Assembly (NCBI RefSeq): GCF_017744695.1
Contig: NZ_JAGIAS010000003.1
Location: 1-64,000, forward strand
Source: Dyadobacter sp.
GTDB taxonomy: Bacteria > Bacteroidota > Bacteroidia > Cytophagales > Spirosomataceae
Direction: 5' to 3'
DNA length: 64,000 nt
The position numbers and the translations under genes are program-made. The first letter of the stretch is position 1, and each line of letters starts with the position of its first letter. Positions 51,903 to 60,377 of this stretch are shown in pieces. Below the pieces are notes generated by a model. That model ran no database searches. It was not told the DNA's origin and saw nothing but the letters and a program-made list of their open reading frames with translations.

Positions 51903-52466
51903 CTACTTTTTGAGATACTCATCCGTAAAATGCGTCCTCGCCTTGGGTTGGGCGAATTTCTCGCTATTGTAGCTCTTTGATTTGCCGCGCGGAATCGAAA
52001 GCGACGACCATTTTTCATCCATTGCCATTTTTCCGATAAATACGATCTGCCCGACATGGTAGGGATAATGCGCCAGTTGCCGGTTAATGGCTTCCATAAC
52101 CGAATGTCCCTGATTTCTAATGTAAACAACAGTATTCCAATTCGACGAATTCAACGAATCCAGCGTATTGAAAAGGCACCCCCAGCCCTCATTCCATTTC
52201 GCAAGAAGATCGTCCCGGTCACTGATATCATTCTCGAACTCGGCTTCGCGGTCGCGCCATTCTTTTTCGCCGTCAGTTGTCAGGAAATCAGTCCAGCGGG
52301 AGCGCATATTACCCCACAAATGCTTCACAATGCTGGCAATGCTGTTACTTTCTTCATTGTATTTCCAGAAAAGCTGCTCGTCGCCCAGCTGCGCGATCGT
52401 CTTTTCACCGAGCATTTTGTAGTATTCAAACTGCTTTCTGACGCTCTCGATATACTCCTGGTTCAT
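51903..52466 (-). CDS. DUF1572 / DinB-like four-helix protein
   Basis: 187 residues. YIESVRKQFEYYKMLGEKTIAQLGDEQLFW and NSIASIVKHLWGNMRSRWTDFLTTDGEKEWRDR fit DUF1572. AINRQLAHYPYHVGQIVFIGK holds the late His pair. Members of the DinB superfamily bind metals and are thought to be thiol-dependent enzymes. The specific role is unknown. It is convergent with the anti-sigma fragment (12 bp). Confidence 0.82.
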   Translation of the reverse strand: MNQEYIESVRKQFEYYKMLGEKTIAQLGDEQLFWKYNEESNSIASIVKHLWGNMRSRWTDFLTTDGEKEWRDREAEFENDISDRDDLLAKWNEGWGCLFNTLDSLNSSNWNTVVYIRNQGHSVMEAINRQLAHYPYHVGQIVFIGKMAMDEKWSSLSIPRGKSKSYNSEKFAQPKARTHFTDEYLKK

Positions 52467-52511
52467 GGCTCTGCGATCTGGTTTGATTTGTATTACCTAA
52501 ATTACAAATTG

Positions 52512-53039
52512 TTACCCATTCACACGAACCCGAATTACTTCTCCGTAGGCTACTTTAATATCGAAAATATCGGTCAGCGCTATCTTATTAACGATTGAAA
52601 GAACGAGCCGGATCACGCCTGCATGCGTCACGATGGCGACTTTCTCATAACCCGATTCCTGTAATTCCTCCCAAAACTCACACACGCGCCCGTACATCTG
52701 CATCATGCTCTCGCCCCCGGGGGTATGCACATTTACATAGTCGTCCATCCAAGTCTGCAAAGCCTGCTGATCGACGGTGTCCCAGGTTTTGCCTTCCCAG
52801 TCTCCGAAATCGAGCTCCTGTAAACGGTTATCAACCACAAATGCGGCTGAAAGTGATCGCGCTAATTCGGCACATCGAAATGCGGGGCTGGAATAGATTA
52901 TTTCAAAATCTGTATCCAGTTGTGATCGTACAGCGGCCAGCTCGGATTCAAAATCGGCATGCAGCGAAAGCTCCTTCCGGCCATAAATTAGTCCTGGCTC
53001 GAAAACCGGTGTCGTGTGGCGGATCAGGCAAATTTCCAT
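52512..53039 (-). CDS. cobC: Alpha-ribazole phosphatase (histidine phosphatase)
   Basis: 175 residues from ATG 53039; the frame is open to 53204 but the earlier part lies inside cobS. MEICLIRHTTPVFEPGLIYGR carries the catalytic RH motif, and YSSPAFRCAELARSL and VAIVTHAGVIRLVL the second His and Arg. In cobalamin synthesis it removes the 5'-phosphate of alpha-ribazole-phosphate or of adenosylcobalamin phosphate. It is the last gene of the operon and overlaps cobS by 16 bp. The context supports the substrate. Confidence 0.85.
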   Translation of the reverse strand: MEICLIRHTTPVFEPGLIYGRKELSLHADFESELAAVRSQLDTDFEIIYSSPAFRCAELARSLSAAFVVDNRLQELDFGDWEGKTWDTVDQQALQTWMDDYVNVHTPGGESMMQMYGRVCEFWEELQESGYEKVAIVTHAGVIRLVLSIVNKIALTDIFDIKVAYGEVIRVRVNG

Positions 53040-53809
53040 AGCACGACCAGGAAAAAGTAGAATGCGACCTCGCACACCTGCTGGATGGCTCCCAGACAAT
53101 CTCCCGTGTAGCCGCCGATCCATTTTTTGAAGTAACGTGCCAGCAGGATCGTGATCAGTCCCAAAACCAGGATTACTGCCAAAAGTAGCGGCTGCCCCAG
53201 ACAAACGACCAATCCAAACAAAGGCAAAATCCCAAAAATGATGGCCGTTACAAGCACTGAAAAAGATGGTTTTTCAGCGACCTGCTTGGCCTTGCTGTCG
53301 GTATCGCGCGCGTACGGGAGCATATAAATGACGAAAACCGGCATGAGCCTGCTCAATGCGTGCCCGCTAACCAGCACGCCAATAATGCCGCAGTCCTGAC
53401 TTGCAACGGATTGCAGCAGCGCGAATTTCAATGCAAGGATCAATATCAAGCCCACGGAAGCATAAGTACCTACGCGGCTGTCCTTCATAATTTCCAGGAT
53501 CTTTTCGCGCGTCCAACCACCTCCGAATCCGTCGCATACGTCGGCAAAACCGTCTTCATGAAACGCACCCGTTAGCAGAATAGAAACCACCATAGAGCAT
53601 AGAATGGCTATCGAAGGATTTGTAAGGTAATCCGCCGCGAACCAGACAGCGCCGGCGGTCAGGCCGACGATCCAGCCGACAAATGGCAGGTAGGCTGTCG
53701 CCAGACTGAGATTTTCGGCCCGGTAAACCAGCCATTTCGGCGCAGGCAACCGCGTGTAGAATTGCAATGCTGTGAAAAACAGGTCCAGTTGGCGACGAAC
53801 GTAGGACAT
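53024..53809 (-). CDS. cobS: Adenosylcobinamide-GDP ribazoletransferase
   Basis: 261 residues from ATG 53809; a TTG just before is possible. It is a multi-pass membrane protein. FFTALQFYTRLPAPKWL, the conserved GAFHEDGFADVCDGFGGGWTREKILEIMKDSRVGTYASVG and KKWIGGYTGDCLGAIQQVCEVAFY match CobS. It joins adenosylcobinamide-GDP and alpha-ribazole to finish the nucleotide loop. It follows cobT by 3 bp and overlaps cobC. Confidence 0.93.
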   Translation of the reverse strand: MSYVRRQLDLFFTALQFYTRLPAPKWLVYRAENLSLATAYLPFVGWIVGLTAGAVWFAADYLTNPSIAILCSMVVSILLTGAFHEDGFADVCDGFGGGWTREKILEIMKDSRVGTYASVGLILILALKFALLQSVASQDCGIIGVLVSGHALSRLMPVFVIYMLPYARDTDSKAKQVAEKPSFSVLVTAIIFGILPLFGLVVCLGQPLLLAVILVLGLITILLARYFKKWIGGYTGDCLGAIQQVCEVAFYFFLVVLWKFA

Positions 53810-53812
53810 CAA

Positions 53813-54856
53813 TTATCGGCTTTCAGTAGGACCATCCGTTTTCTGGCTCACGCCCGCACTTTCAAAACTCGCCATTTCGTTCAGAAACGCGACGGCACTT
53901 TGCAACAGCGGATAAGCAAGCGCACAACCGGTCCCCTCGCCCAGGCGCATATCCAGTTTCAGCAATGCGTCGGCTCCCAGCGATTGAAGCAGTAATCGAT
54001 GGCCTTTTTCATTCGATTGATGACAAAAAACAGCATATCGCTGCACCGACGGATCCATTTTCCAGGCTGACAAATAACTGACGGACGCGATGAAGCCGTC
54101 GATCAGCACAAGCATTCCCAATCGCGCCGCTTCCAGCATTGCACCGCACATCATGGCAATTTCAAACCCGCCAAACGCAGCCAGCACCGATTCTGCATCA
54201 TTGGGTACATTCTGATGATATTCCAATGCGCCGGCAAGTATCGCGATTTTTCTATCCAGCTGCACTTTGTCGAGTCCGGTACCTCTCCCTACGCATTCGG
54301 ATATCGGTATATCCAACAAGCGGCTCATGATAGCCGACGCCGACGAAGTGTTCCCAATGCCCATTTCACCAAAACCGATCACATTACAACCTGTCTGCTG
54401 CACTTTCCGAACCAGTTCGGCCCCGTTTTCCAGGCATTGGCAGCATTCTGCTGCCGTCATTGCAGGTTGCTGTGCAAAGCTTTTGGTACCAAAATTGACC
54501 TTCGCATCGATCAACTTGGGATTGGCGCCAAAGTCATAGTCCACGCCTGCATCGACCAGCAGCAAGTTGATATGATGCTGCCGCGTAAAAACATTAATCG
54601 CCGCACCACCGCCGATGAAGTTGAGCACCATCTGCGGCGTCACTTCCGACGGATAGGCGCTCACGCCCTCCGACGCTATCCCATGACTCGCCGCAAAAAC
54701 AATGATATGAGGGTTTACCAGCTCCGGCGACAAGGTGTCCTGCACAGAGGCTATCTGAAATGCCAGTTTTTCAAGGCTTCCCAATGCGCCTATTGGCTTG
54801 GTTTTCAAATCAATTTTTGCCTGGATTTCCTGGCTGGTAATAGTTGCGGTATGCAT
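53813..54856 (-). CDS. cobT: Nicotinate-nucleotide--dimethylbenzimidazole phosphoribosyltransferase
   Basis: 347 residues. Clear CobT signatures: KTKPIGALGSLEKLAFQIA, HIIVFAASHGIASEGVSAYPSEVTPQMV, GFGEMGIGNTSSASAI, and the catalytic Glu in LDMRLGEGTGCALAYPLL. It makes alpha-ribazole-5'-phosphate from DMB and nicotinate mononucleotide. It sits between cobU (2 bp) and cobS (3 bp). Confidence 0.95.
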   Translation of the reverse strand: MHTATITSQEIQAKIDLKTKPIGALGSLEKLAFQIASVQDTLSPELVNPHIIVFAASHGIASEGVSAYPSEVTPQMVLNFIGGGAAINVFTRQHHINLLLVDAGVDYDFGANPKLIDAKVNFGTKSFAQQPAMTAAECCQCLENGAELVRKVQQTGCNVIGFGEMGIGNTSSASAIMSRLLDIPISECVGRGTGLDKVQLDRKIAILAGALEYHQNVPNDAESVLAAFGGFEIAMMCGAMLEAARLGMLVLIDGFIASVSYLSAWKMDPSVQRYAVFCHQSNEKGHRLLLQSLGADALLKLDMRLGEGTGCALAYPLLQSAVAFLNEMASFESAGVSQKTDGPTESR

Positions 54857-54858
54857 TG

Positions 54859-55371
54859 TTATTTGATTGATTTTAAGATTAAGGGAAGTCCCGACACCAT
54901 CATAATTGCCTCCTGCGCCGCACCGGCCACGTACTGATTGGCCCAGCCTTGCAAATCGGTAAATTTCCGGCCTGCTTCCGTTTCCGCATGGACACCCATG
55001 CCTATTTCATTGGAAATGATGATTAAAGTGGCGTCAATGGCCGCCAGTGCATCAATTTCTTCCTTAAATGCCGCCAGTGCCTTTTCAATATCATATTCAA
55101 ATGCGACGAAAAGATTGGTAAGCCATAATGTGACGCAGTCGATCACCACCACTCTTCCGGCTAGCGGAAGCAGATGAATATCCCGTTCGCTTTCCACTGA
55201 CGTCCATTCCGGTCCCCGCTCGTCCCGGTGCCGTTTCACGCGGCGTGCAAAATCCTCATCCCAGATCCGGGAAGTCGCCACGTACACCGGATTCGCACTT
55301 TTTTGCAATGCCAGATCCATTGCAAATCTGCTTTTTCCGCTGCGCACGCCCCCGGTCACATAGATGATCAT
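54859..55371 (-). CDS. cobU: Adenosylcobinamide kinase / guanylyltransferase
   Basis: 170 residues. The P-loop TGGVRSGKSRFAMDLAL is at the start. HRDERGPEWTSVESERD, VIDCVTLWLTNLF and IIISNEIGMGVHAETEAGRKFTDLQGWANQ complete the CobU pattern. It phosphorylates adenosylcobinamide and adds GMP. Its ATG overlaps the adenosyltransferase stop by 4 bp (55368-55371). Confidence 0.95.
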   Translation of the reverse strand: MIIYVTGGVRSGKSRFAMDLALQKSANPVYVATSRIWDEDFARRVKRHRDERGPEWTSVESERDIHLLPLAGRVVVIDCVTLWLTNLFVAFEYDIEKALAAFKEEIDALAAIDATLIIISNEIGMGVHAETEAGRKFTDLQGWANQYVAGAAQEAIMMVSGLPLILKSIK

Positions 55372-55952
55372 GACGGCTCAGCGTTTTTGAATCTCTTATA
55401 CAGAAAAAGCTGCCATTTCTCTTCTGCTACACCCGCCTTGTCCATTTCGGCTCGCGCGAGTGTGAAAAACAGGTCCGAAAGACGGTTGATATACGCCGGA
55501 ATAGCCTCATGCACCTGATCGGTTTTAGTCAAGGACACCAACCGGCGCTCGCCCCGGCGCATCTGCGTGCGCGCAACGTGGCAAAGGGCCGACACTTCAT
55601 TCCCCCCCGGCAGCAGAAAATAGTCCGATGGAGAAGTCATAGCCGCTTCCAGCGCATCGATCCACTCCTCACAAAAAGTGGCACCATCCACCGGCATCGG
55701 GTTTTTGTTCTCCTTCTTGGCATCCGATGGCCGCGCCAGGTGCGACATCATATCCATCAGGTCCTTTTGGATTTTATGCAAATTAGGCTGCCATTCATGT
55801 TCGGTCCCCAGCTTTACGCGCAGCAGGCCAATCGTTGAATTCGCTTCATCGAGCGTTCCAATGCATTCGATCCGGACATCGTCCTTGCTTACCCTGCTTC
55901 CGCCAAACAGTCCCGTAGTGCCCTTGTCGCCCTTTTTGGTATATATTTTCAT
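55368..55952 (-). CDS. PduO-type cob(I)alamin adenosyltransferase
   Basis: 194 residues. KIYTKKGDKGTTGLFGGSRVSKDD is the ATP-binding N terminus of PduO-type adenosyltransferases, and FLLPGGNEVSALCHVARTQMRRGERRLV their conserved core. It attaches the adenosyl group to reduced corrinoid, the step before CobU and CobS. The start ATG is directly next to the end of the btuF-like gene (one-base junction). Confidence 0.93.
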   Translation of the reverse strand: MKIYTKKGDKGTTGLFGGSRVSKDDVRIECIGTLDEANSTIGLLRVKLGTEHEWQPNLHKIQKDLMDMMSHLARPSDAKKENKNPMPVDGATFCEEWIDALEAAMTSPSDYFLLPGGNEVSALCHVARTQMRRGERRLVSLTKTDQVHEAIPAYINRLSDLFFTLARAEMDKAGVAEEKWQLFLYKRFKNAEPS

Positions 55953-57125
55953 TTAATTAATTGATTTATAATAGATCAACTCGTGATTCGGCAACAACTC
56001 GGGATGAATGATATGGATCAGGTCGGCCAGGACGACATGCGGATTTACCGCACCGGATTCCCAGTAATCGTTCGCCCCCTGCGCATTCATCCGGTTGTTA
56101 TAGCTATAAATGTGATTGGTTTTGAATGACTTGAAATCGGCATGGCGGACGTCACGCGCGAGAACATCCTTCTTTGTCCGCACGTTTCCAATGCTCACAT
56201 TCAGCCAAAAATCGGCCTGCAATGCGATCGGGTAAACGGTCTCAAAACTCAGCGGCAGGCTTCCAGTTGCCTTCGTACCCGACCAGTGATACGAAGCTCC
56301 CGCGTCCTGGAAAAAACGGTTCAAGTAGCTATCTCCATTCGGCACATTCCATGCATCCTTGGAATTCATTCCGGTAATCAGGCTTGGGCGTACTGTAACC
56401 TTGCTGGTCAGACGGGCCAGTCGTCTATACTCCTGCTCCACCTTAGCGAACTTCCGGTTTACCTCTCCTTCTTTATTGATCAGCGCAGCCAGCAACTTCA
56501 CCCATTCGGCCCTGCCTAATGGCGTCGTTTCCACCCATTCCGAATTGACCATAACCGGTATACCCGCCTGATGCAGCGATTCGTACCGGCTGACCTTGGA
56601 AACCGGACTGCCGGTAGCCATGATGAGGTCGGGGTGCATGCTCACAAGCAGTTCCTCATTAAGCCCCTGATCCTTCCCAACTTCGGCAATTTTGCCCGCT
56701 TTGATCCGGTTCAGCACTTTGGCCGAAGAAACATATTTGAGATTACCCATGCCGGTGAGAATATCCTCACAGCCCAGAAAACCAACCAAGCCGATGTGCA
56801 GCGACGACATCGCCACCATGCTCCGCACCGGAATTTCGATTACCTGGCTGTCTTTGTACCCGATTGGTCGCGGCTTACCGCGCTGCACCAGCACATATGT
56901 GAGCGTGTCCGTCGATTTTTCGAACGGACTCATGATCTTTACGACCTTGAAATACTTATGATAGGCAATTTTAAAGCCCCTGGCATGAGCCACTTGGGCC
57001 TTTTCAGGAAACAGATCGGGACCTGTGTAGTGGGAATCGCCCTTTTCGTAAAGCGACGAAGAAGTGCTGCAACCGGCCAGCAAGCCGCACAGCAGCAGTG
57101 CTGCGAGTATTTTTCTGATAATCAT
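55953..57125 (-). CDS. BtuF-like corrinoid-binding lipoprotein of an ABC importer
   Basis: 390 residues from ATG 57125, chosen because it opens a lipoprotein signal (ILAALLLCGLLAGC). The longer open frame to 57263 would run into the cobalamin riboswitch. It has the TroA/BtuF fold: RGFKIAYHKYFKVVKI, AEVGKDQGLNEELLVSMHPDLIMATGSP, and GIPVMVNSEWVETTPLGRAEWVKLLAAL. No BtuC or BtuD gene is in the window. As the first gene behind the riboswitch it is expected to be shut off when cobalamin is plentiful. Confidence 0.85.
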   Translation of the reverse strand: MIIRKILAALLLCGLLAGCSTSSSLYEKGDSHYTGPDLFPEKAQVAHARGFKIAYHKYFKVVKIMSPFEKSTDTLTYVLVQRGKPRPIGYKDSQVIEIPVRSMVAMSSLHIGLVGFLGCEDILTGMGNLKYVSSAKVLNRIKAGKIAEVGKDQGLNEELLVSMHPDLIMATGSPVSKVSRYESLHQAGIPVMVNSEWVETTPLGRAEWVKLLAALINKEGEVNRKFAKVEQEYRRLARLTSKVTVRPSLITGMNSKDAWNVPNGDSYLNRFFQDAGASYHWSGTKATGSLPLSFETVYPIALQADFWLNVSIGNVRTKKDVLARDVRHADFKSFKTNHIYSYNNRMNAQGANDYWESGAVNPHVVLADLIHIIHPELLPNHELIYYKSIN

Positions 57126-57164
57126 GTAGTCACCGGCCTTTCTTCCGAAAGCCATATTAACAAT

Positions 57165-57400
57165 GTTTGCAGGCAGGTCTTCTGACTCGTCCAACCCTTG
57201 CGCCTTCCCGGAATAATGAGTGAATTTTGAATGAGTGAATGAGTGAATATTTTCTAGCAACAAAACATTGACTCATTCACTCATTGACTCATCCACTCAT
57301 TAAAACCAGTGACATCTTACAAGAGCCTCATTATGAACTCACAGCAGCGGAGACTGTTCCGGATTTTCACCGGATTCCCTTTTAATCACGCGTGACACGT
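57165..57400 (-). promoter_or_regulatory. Cobalamin riboswitch with an expanded repeat arm
   Basis: On the minus strand, in order: GGGAATCCGGTGAAAATCC, the B12 box GCTGCTGTGA, a CACTGG, the CGGGAAGGC element and the terminal GAGTCAGAAGACCTGCC (57172-57188). All are class hallmarks. It ends about 40 bp before the btuF-like ATG. Between CACTGG and CGGGAAGGC there is an ~89-bp insertion made of octamer repeats. It controls the btuF-pduO-cobU-cobT-cobS-cobC operon. The 5' end is 74 bp from the divergent Rpn ATG. Confidence 0.92.
57214..57302. repeat. Tandem octamer repeats forming an extra riboswitch arm
   Basis: Plus strand 57269-57300 is four octamers in a row: TGACTCAT, TCACTCAT, TGACTCAT, CCACTCAT. 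Across an ~20-nt loop, 57215-57245 holds the complementary unit AATGAGTG three times, with a 7-bp interruption after the first. The two blocks can pair into a long AU-rich hairpin inside the riboswitch. Growth by slippage of an 8-bp unit is the simplest origin. Confidence 0.8.
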
Positions 57401-57473
57401 GTACCTGGATGACCGCAAAACTAGCAATATTTTATTGCTTATCATTGCAGAGCTTCATTTACACACACCCTTC

Positions 57474-58466
57474 ATGCATCGCGACGACACCCTTTGGAAA
57501 TCGATCCTGGAAGATATTTTCGAAGATTTCCTGCTGTTCTTCTATCCCGACGCCGGTTCCCTTTTCGATTTTTCCAAAAATTTCGAATACCTGGACAAGG
57601 AGCTGGAACAATTATTCCCGCCGGAGGATAATTTGTACCAGACCCGCTTTGTAGACAAACTTGTAAAAGTGTACTGCCAAAACGGCGACAACGAATGGAT
57701 ACTCGTACACATCGAGGTGCAAGGCTACCACGATCCCGATTTCAGCCGGCGAATGTTCACTTATTATTCGCGGATATTGGATAAATATGATAAACCTATT
57801 ACGGCATTTGCCATTTTCACGGAGCACAATGCGGCATTCAAACCATGCGAGTACCATCGCGAATTCATGGGAACGAGTGTTTTGTATAAGTTCAATACAT
57901 TCAAAATCCTGGAACAGGAGGAGCAAATGCTGAGGGAGAGTGATAATCCGTTCGCCATCGTGGTTCTCACGGCGTTGGTTGCCCTAAAACGCAAACGCAT
58001 ATCTGAGAATGAATTACTTAAACTAAAAATCGAATTAACCAGAAACCTGATCCATAGAAACTTACCAAAATCGAAAATTAATCGATTACTAGTTTTTTTA
58101 CGTTGCTACATTCGCTTTGACAATCGCGAAACCGATGTTAAATTTGAGAATGAACTAAGTGAAATCAGACAAACACCAAAAAGTATGGGCATCTTAGAGT
58201 TGATGAAAGACGAATTGGAACAGGATGGTTTTTTGGAGCTAGTAAATCAGATTCTGGAAATGCGAGACGCTATGGGCATCGAGGCGTTTATGGCACATTG
58301 GGATAGGCAGTTGGAATTAAGAACCGAAGCAAAGACTGCAATTGCCCAAAATCTATTGCGAGAAACCTCGTTTTCAACCGAAGAGATTGCCAGGCTGGTA
58401 GAACTGTCACCCGAGCTTGTCCAAAAACTCAAAAACAGCGGGCAACGCCCCAGCACATTAGACTGA
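57474..58466 (+). CDS. Rpn-family PD-(D/E)XK nuclease/transposase-like protein
   Basis: 330 residues from ATG 57474; the frame is open from 57399, inside the riboswitch promoter area. VDKLVKVYCQNGDNEWILVHIEVQGYHDPDFSRRMFTYYSRILDKY has the Asp and the E-x-Q of the Rpn/PDDEXK transposase-like nuclease core. The C-terminal end is an HTH-like LRETSFSTEEIARLVELSPELVQKL. Rpn proteins are nucleases, some with antiphage or recombination roles. It interrupts the cobalamin locus on the opposite strand. The second half (from about 57990) is much more AT-rich than the first. It overlaps the cbiB 3' end by 38 bp. Confidence 0.75.
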   Translation: MHRDDTLWKSILEDIFEDFLLFFYPDAGSLFDFSKNFEYLDKELEQLFPPEDNLYQTRFVDKLVKVYCQNGDNEWILVHIEVQGYHDPDFSRRMFTYYSRILDKYDKPITAFAIFTEHNAAFKPCEYHREFMGTSVLYKFNTFKILEQEEQMLRESDNPFAIVVLTALVALKRKRISENELLKLKIELTRNLIHRNLPKSKINRLLVFLRCYIRFDNRETDVKFENELSEIRQTPKSMGILELMKDELEQDGFLELVNQILEMRDAMGIEAFMAHWDRQLELRTEAKTAIAQNLLRETSFSTEEIARLVELSPELVQKLKNSGQRPSTLD

Positions 58467-59373
58467 TAATCAATACCATCACCAAACAGGTCCGCTGATT
58501 GATATTTGCCACCGTTGTTATTTCCCGGGATTCAATAGCCCGGTCATTCTCCCCGATATACGGCTTCTCCACCACCTTGCCATGATATACATTCGCCCCG
58601 CCGAAACGACAATCTAAAATTCCCGCGAGTGCTGCCTCGGGATATCCCGCGTTCGGGCTCTTATGTTTGTTTCCAAAATGGAAGATAAATAGCAATCCAC
58701 GCTTGCTTCCAGTCACCAAAACCATCAGCAACGCCGTCAGTCGTGAAGGGACGAAGTTAGCGACATCATCCATCCTCGCCGCAAACTTCCCAAACCATTC
58801 ATAGCGTTCGGTCCGATAACCCAGCATGGAATCCATGGTATTGATCATCTTATAGGCCATCATTCCGGGGACGCCTGCTATGGCATAGTAAAACAGCGGT
58901 GCTATCACTCCATCACTCAGGTTTTCCGACATCGTTTCCAACACGGCGATCCGTATTTGCTGCGTATTCAGCTTCGAGGTATCCCTTCCTACGATCCTCG
59001 AAAGCTGCTTCCTGCCCGCTTCCAGACCTTCTTTTTCCAGAACTGAAAATACTGCCGTGCCTTCCGCTATGAGCGAATGGTTGGCCAGACCATAGTAAAC
59101 CCAAATGCTATTGATTACCAGATACAATGCAGGTGCTTGCAGAAGTAGCGCATTAAGCCCCCTAAAAAAGGAGAACCCCAATACCACAAGAATTATGCTC
59201 ATCGTGGCTCCTTTCAAAAACCGAAGCCGGCCGCGATTCAACCATTTTTCACCCAGTGCAATGGCGTTACCAAATACCCGAACAGGGTGCGGCCAGTTAT
59301 CGGGATCGCCAAACCAGAGATCAAGCAGATAACCTGCAACCAATGGACAGATTAATAGTACAGCGTCTGCCAT
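58429..59373 (-). CDS. cbiB: Adenosylcobinamide-phosphate synthase
   Basis: 314 residues. It is an integral membrane protein with CbiB/CobD signatures: LLDLWFGDPDNWPHPVRVFGNAI near the start, MSENLSDGVIAPLFYYAIAGVPGMMAYKMINTMDSMLGYR, and ARMDDVANFVPSRLTA. It couples cobyric acid to aminopropanol phosphate. It is the final gene of the upstream block and overlaps the threonine-phosphate decarboxylase gene by 22 bp. Its 3' end runs 38 bp into the opposite-strand Rpn gene. Confidence 0.95.
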   Translation of the reverse strand: MADAVLLICPLVAGYLLDLWFGDPDNWPHPVRVFGNAIALGEKWLNRGRLRFLKGATMSIILVVLGFSFFRGLNALLLQAPALYLVINSIWVYYGLANHSLIAEGTAVFSVLEKEGLEAGRKQLSRIVGRDTSKLNTQQIRIAVLETMSENLSDGVIAPLFYYAIAGVPGMMAYKMINTMDSMLGYRTERYEWFGKFAARMDDVANFVPSRLTALLMVLVTGSKRGLLFIFHFGNKHKSPNAGYPEAALAGILDCRFGGANVYHGKVVEKPYIGENDRAIESREITTVANINQRTCLVMVLIISLMCWGVARCF

Positions 59374-60374
59374 TCTCTCAATGCGTTGATCATCTTGTAA
59401 TTATCGCCCGAACGCTGGGTAGCGAGCCGGAAATGTTGCCGCGTAAGGCCGCGGAAGTTGCTCGCGTCACGGATGAGCAAGCCGTATCTTTCCATCAGAA
59501 AATCTTTCAGCTGAGCGGCATTCCTCACCAAAGTTCTGGCCAAAAAGAAATGCGTTTCGCTTTCCAGCACTTCAATGCATTCCAGCTTCTGTAATTCTTG
59601 AACGAACGTTCTTTTATGATCCAGAAGTCCTGAAACCGGCGGCTGAATCCCGTCGAAATGATCGAAAATGTAATGTCCAGCTGCTATGGCCAGCGTATTC
59701 ACCGTCCAGGGTTGCTTGATATTCATCAACGGTTCTACCACCTCTTCCCGTGCGAGCAAATAACCCAGTCGCAGCCCGGGAATCGCGTAAGTTTTGGTAA
59801 GCGAGCGCATAATCAGCAGGTTTGGAAAGCGGGCCATCAGTGTAACAGCGGAAATCGCCCCTTCCGTGAAATCAATAAATGCCTCGTCGACCACAAACAG
59901 GCATTGCGGATTTAGTTTAAGCCAATATTGCAAATCATGGAAAATAAGCCCGGTAGGGTTATTCGGACTACAAATGAATACCAGATCGGTTTTCAATCTG
60001 GGCAGCTCCAATGCACCCTGCCAACTCAAACTATTCACTTCATGATCGAACGACAGGCAGGCATCTTCATACTCCGCGAATGAGGGAGTGATAATTGTCG
60101 TTCGTTTTCCGGAATACAATTGCGCGATCAGGTAGATACTTTCGGTTGTACCGCTGCACACCAGTACTTGCTCCACCGACATTTGATGGTGTTTCGCAAT
60201 CTTTTCCCGCAAACTCTCTGCAAGAACCTCGGGATAACGGTTTACTTCACTCCACCTTTCAAAGACGTACGCTTTCAGGCCACCCGGTTCCCCTCCGTAC
60301 CAGACGTTCGTACTGAAATCTGCAATGATCTTACTGCCATACCGGTAGCCATCGTCGCCGTGCCCGTGTAACAT
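59352..60374 (-). CDS. cobD: L-threonine-O-3-phosphate decarboxylase
   Basis: 340 residues of the class I aminotransferase fold: LHGHGDDGYRYGSKIIADFSTNVWYGG at the start, VLVCSGTTESIYLIAQL, FVVDEAFIDFTEG and the PLP-binding RSLTKTYAIPGLRLGYLLA. It is close to histidinol-phosphate aminotransferase, but the cob context makes the threonine-phosphate decarboxylase (aminopropanol arm) the best call. It lies between cobQ (3 bp) and cbiB (overlap). Confidence 0.9.
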   Translation of the reverse strand: MLHGHGDDGYRYGSKIIADFSTNVWYGGEPGGLKAYVFERWSEVNRYPEVLAESLREKIAKHHQMSVEQVLVCSGTTESIYLIAQLYSGKRTTIITPSFAEYEDACLSFDHEVNSLSWQGALELPRLKTDLVFICSPNNPTGLIFHDLQYWLKLNPQCLFVVDEAFIDFTEGAISAVTLMARFPNLLIMRSLTKTYAIPGLRLGYLLAREEVVEPLMNIKQPWTVNTLAIAAGHYIFDHFDGIQPPVSGLLDHKRTFVQELQKLECIEVLESETHFFLARTLVRNAAQLKDFLMERYGLLIRDASNFRGLTRQHFRLATQRSGDNYKMINALREWQTLYY

Positions 60375-60377
60375 ATC

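Noticed and set aside
53040..53204. N-terminal extension of cobC
   Set aside because: It overlaps cobS in another frame; the phosphatase family begins with MEICLIRH at 53039.
57126..57263. N-terminal extension of the btuF-like gene
   Set aside because: It covers the conserved 3' half of the cobalamin riboswitch and its octamer repeats; the lipoprotein signal starts at 57125.
57269..57300. Four direct octamers considered as a CRISPR remnant
   Set aside because: Units are 8 bp with no spacers and lie inside a riboswitch arm; no cas gene is present.
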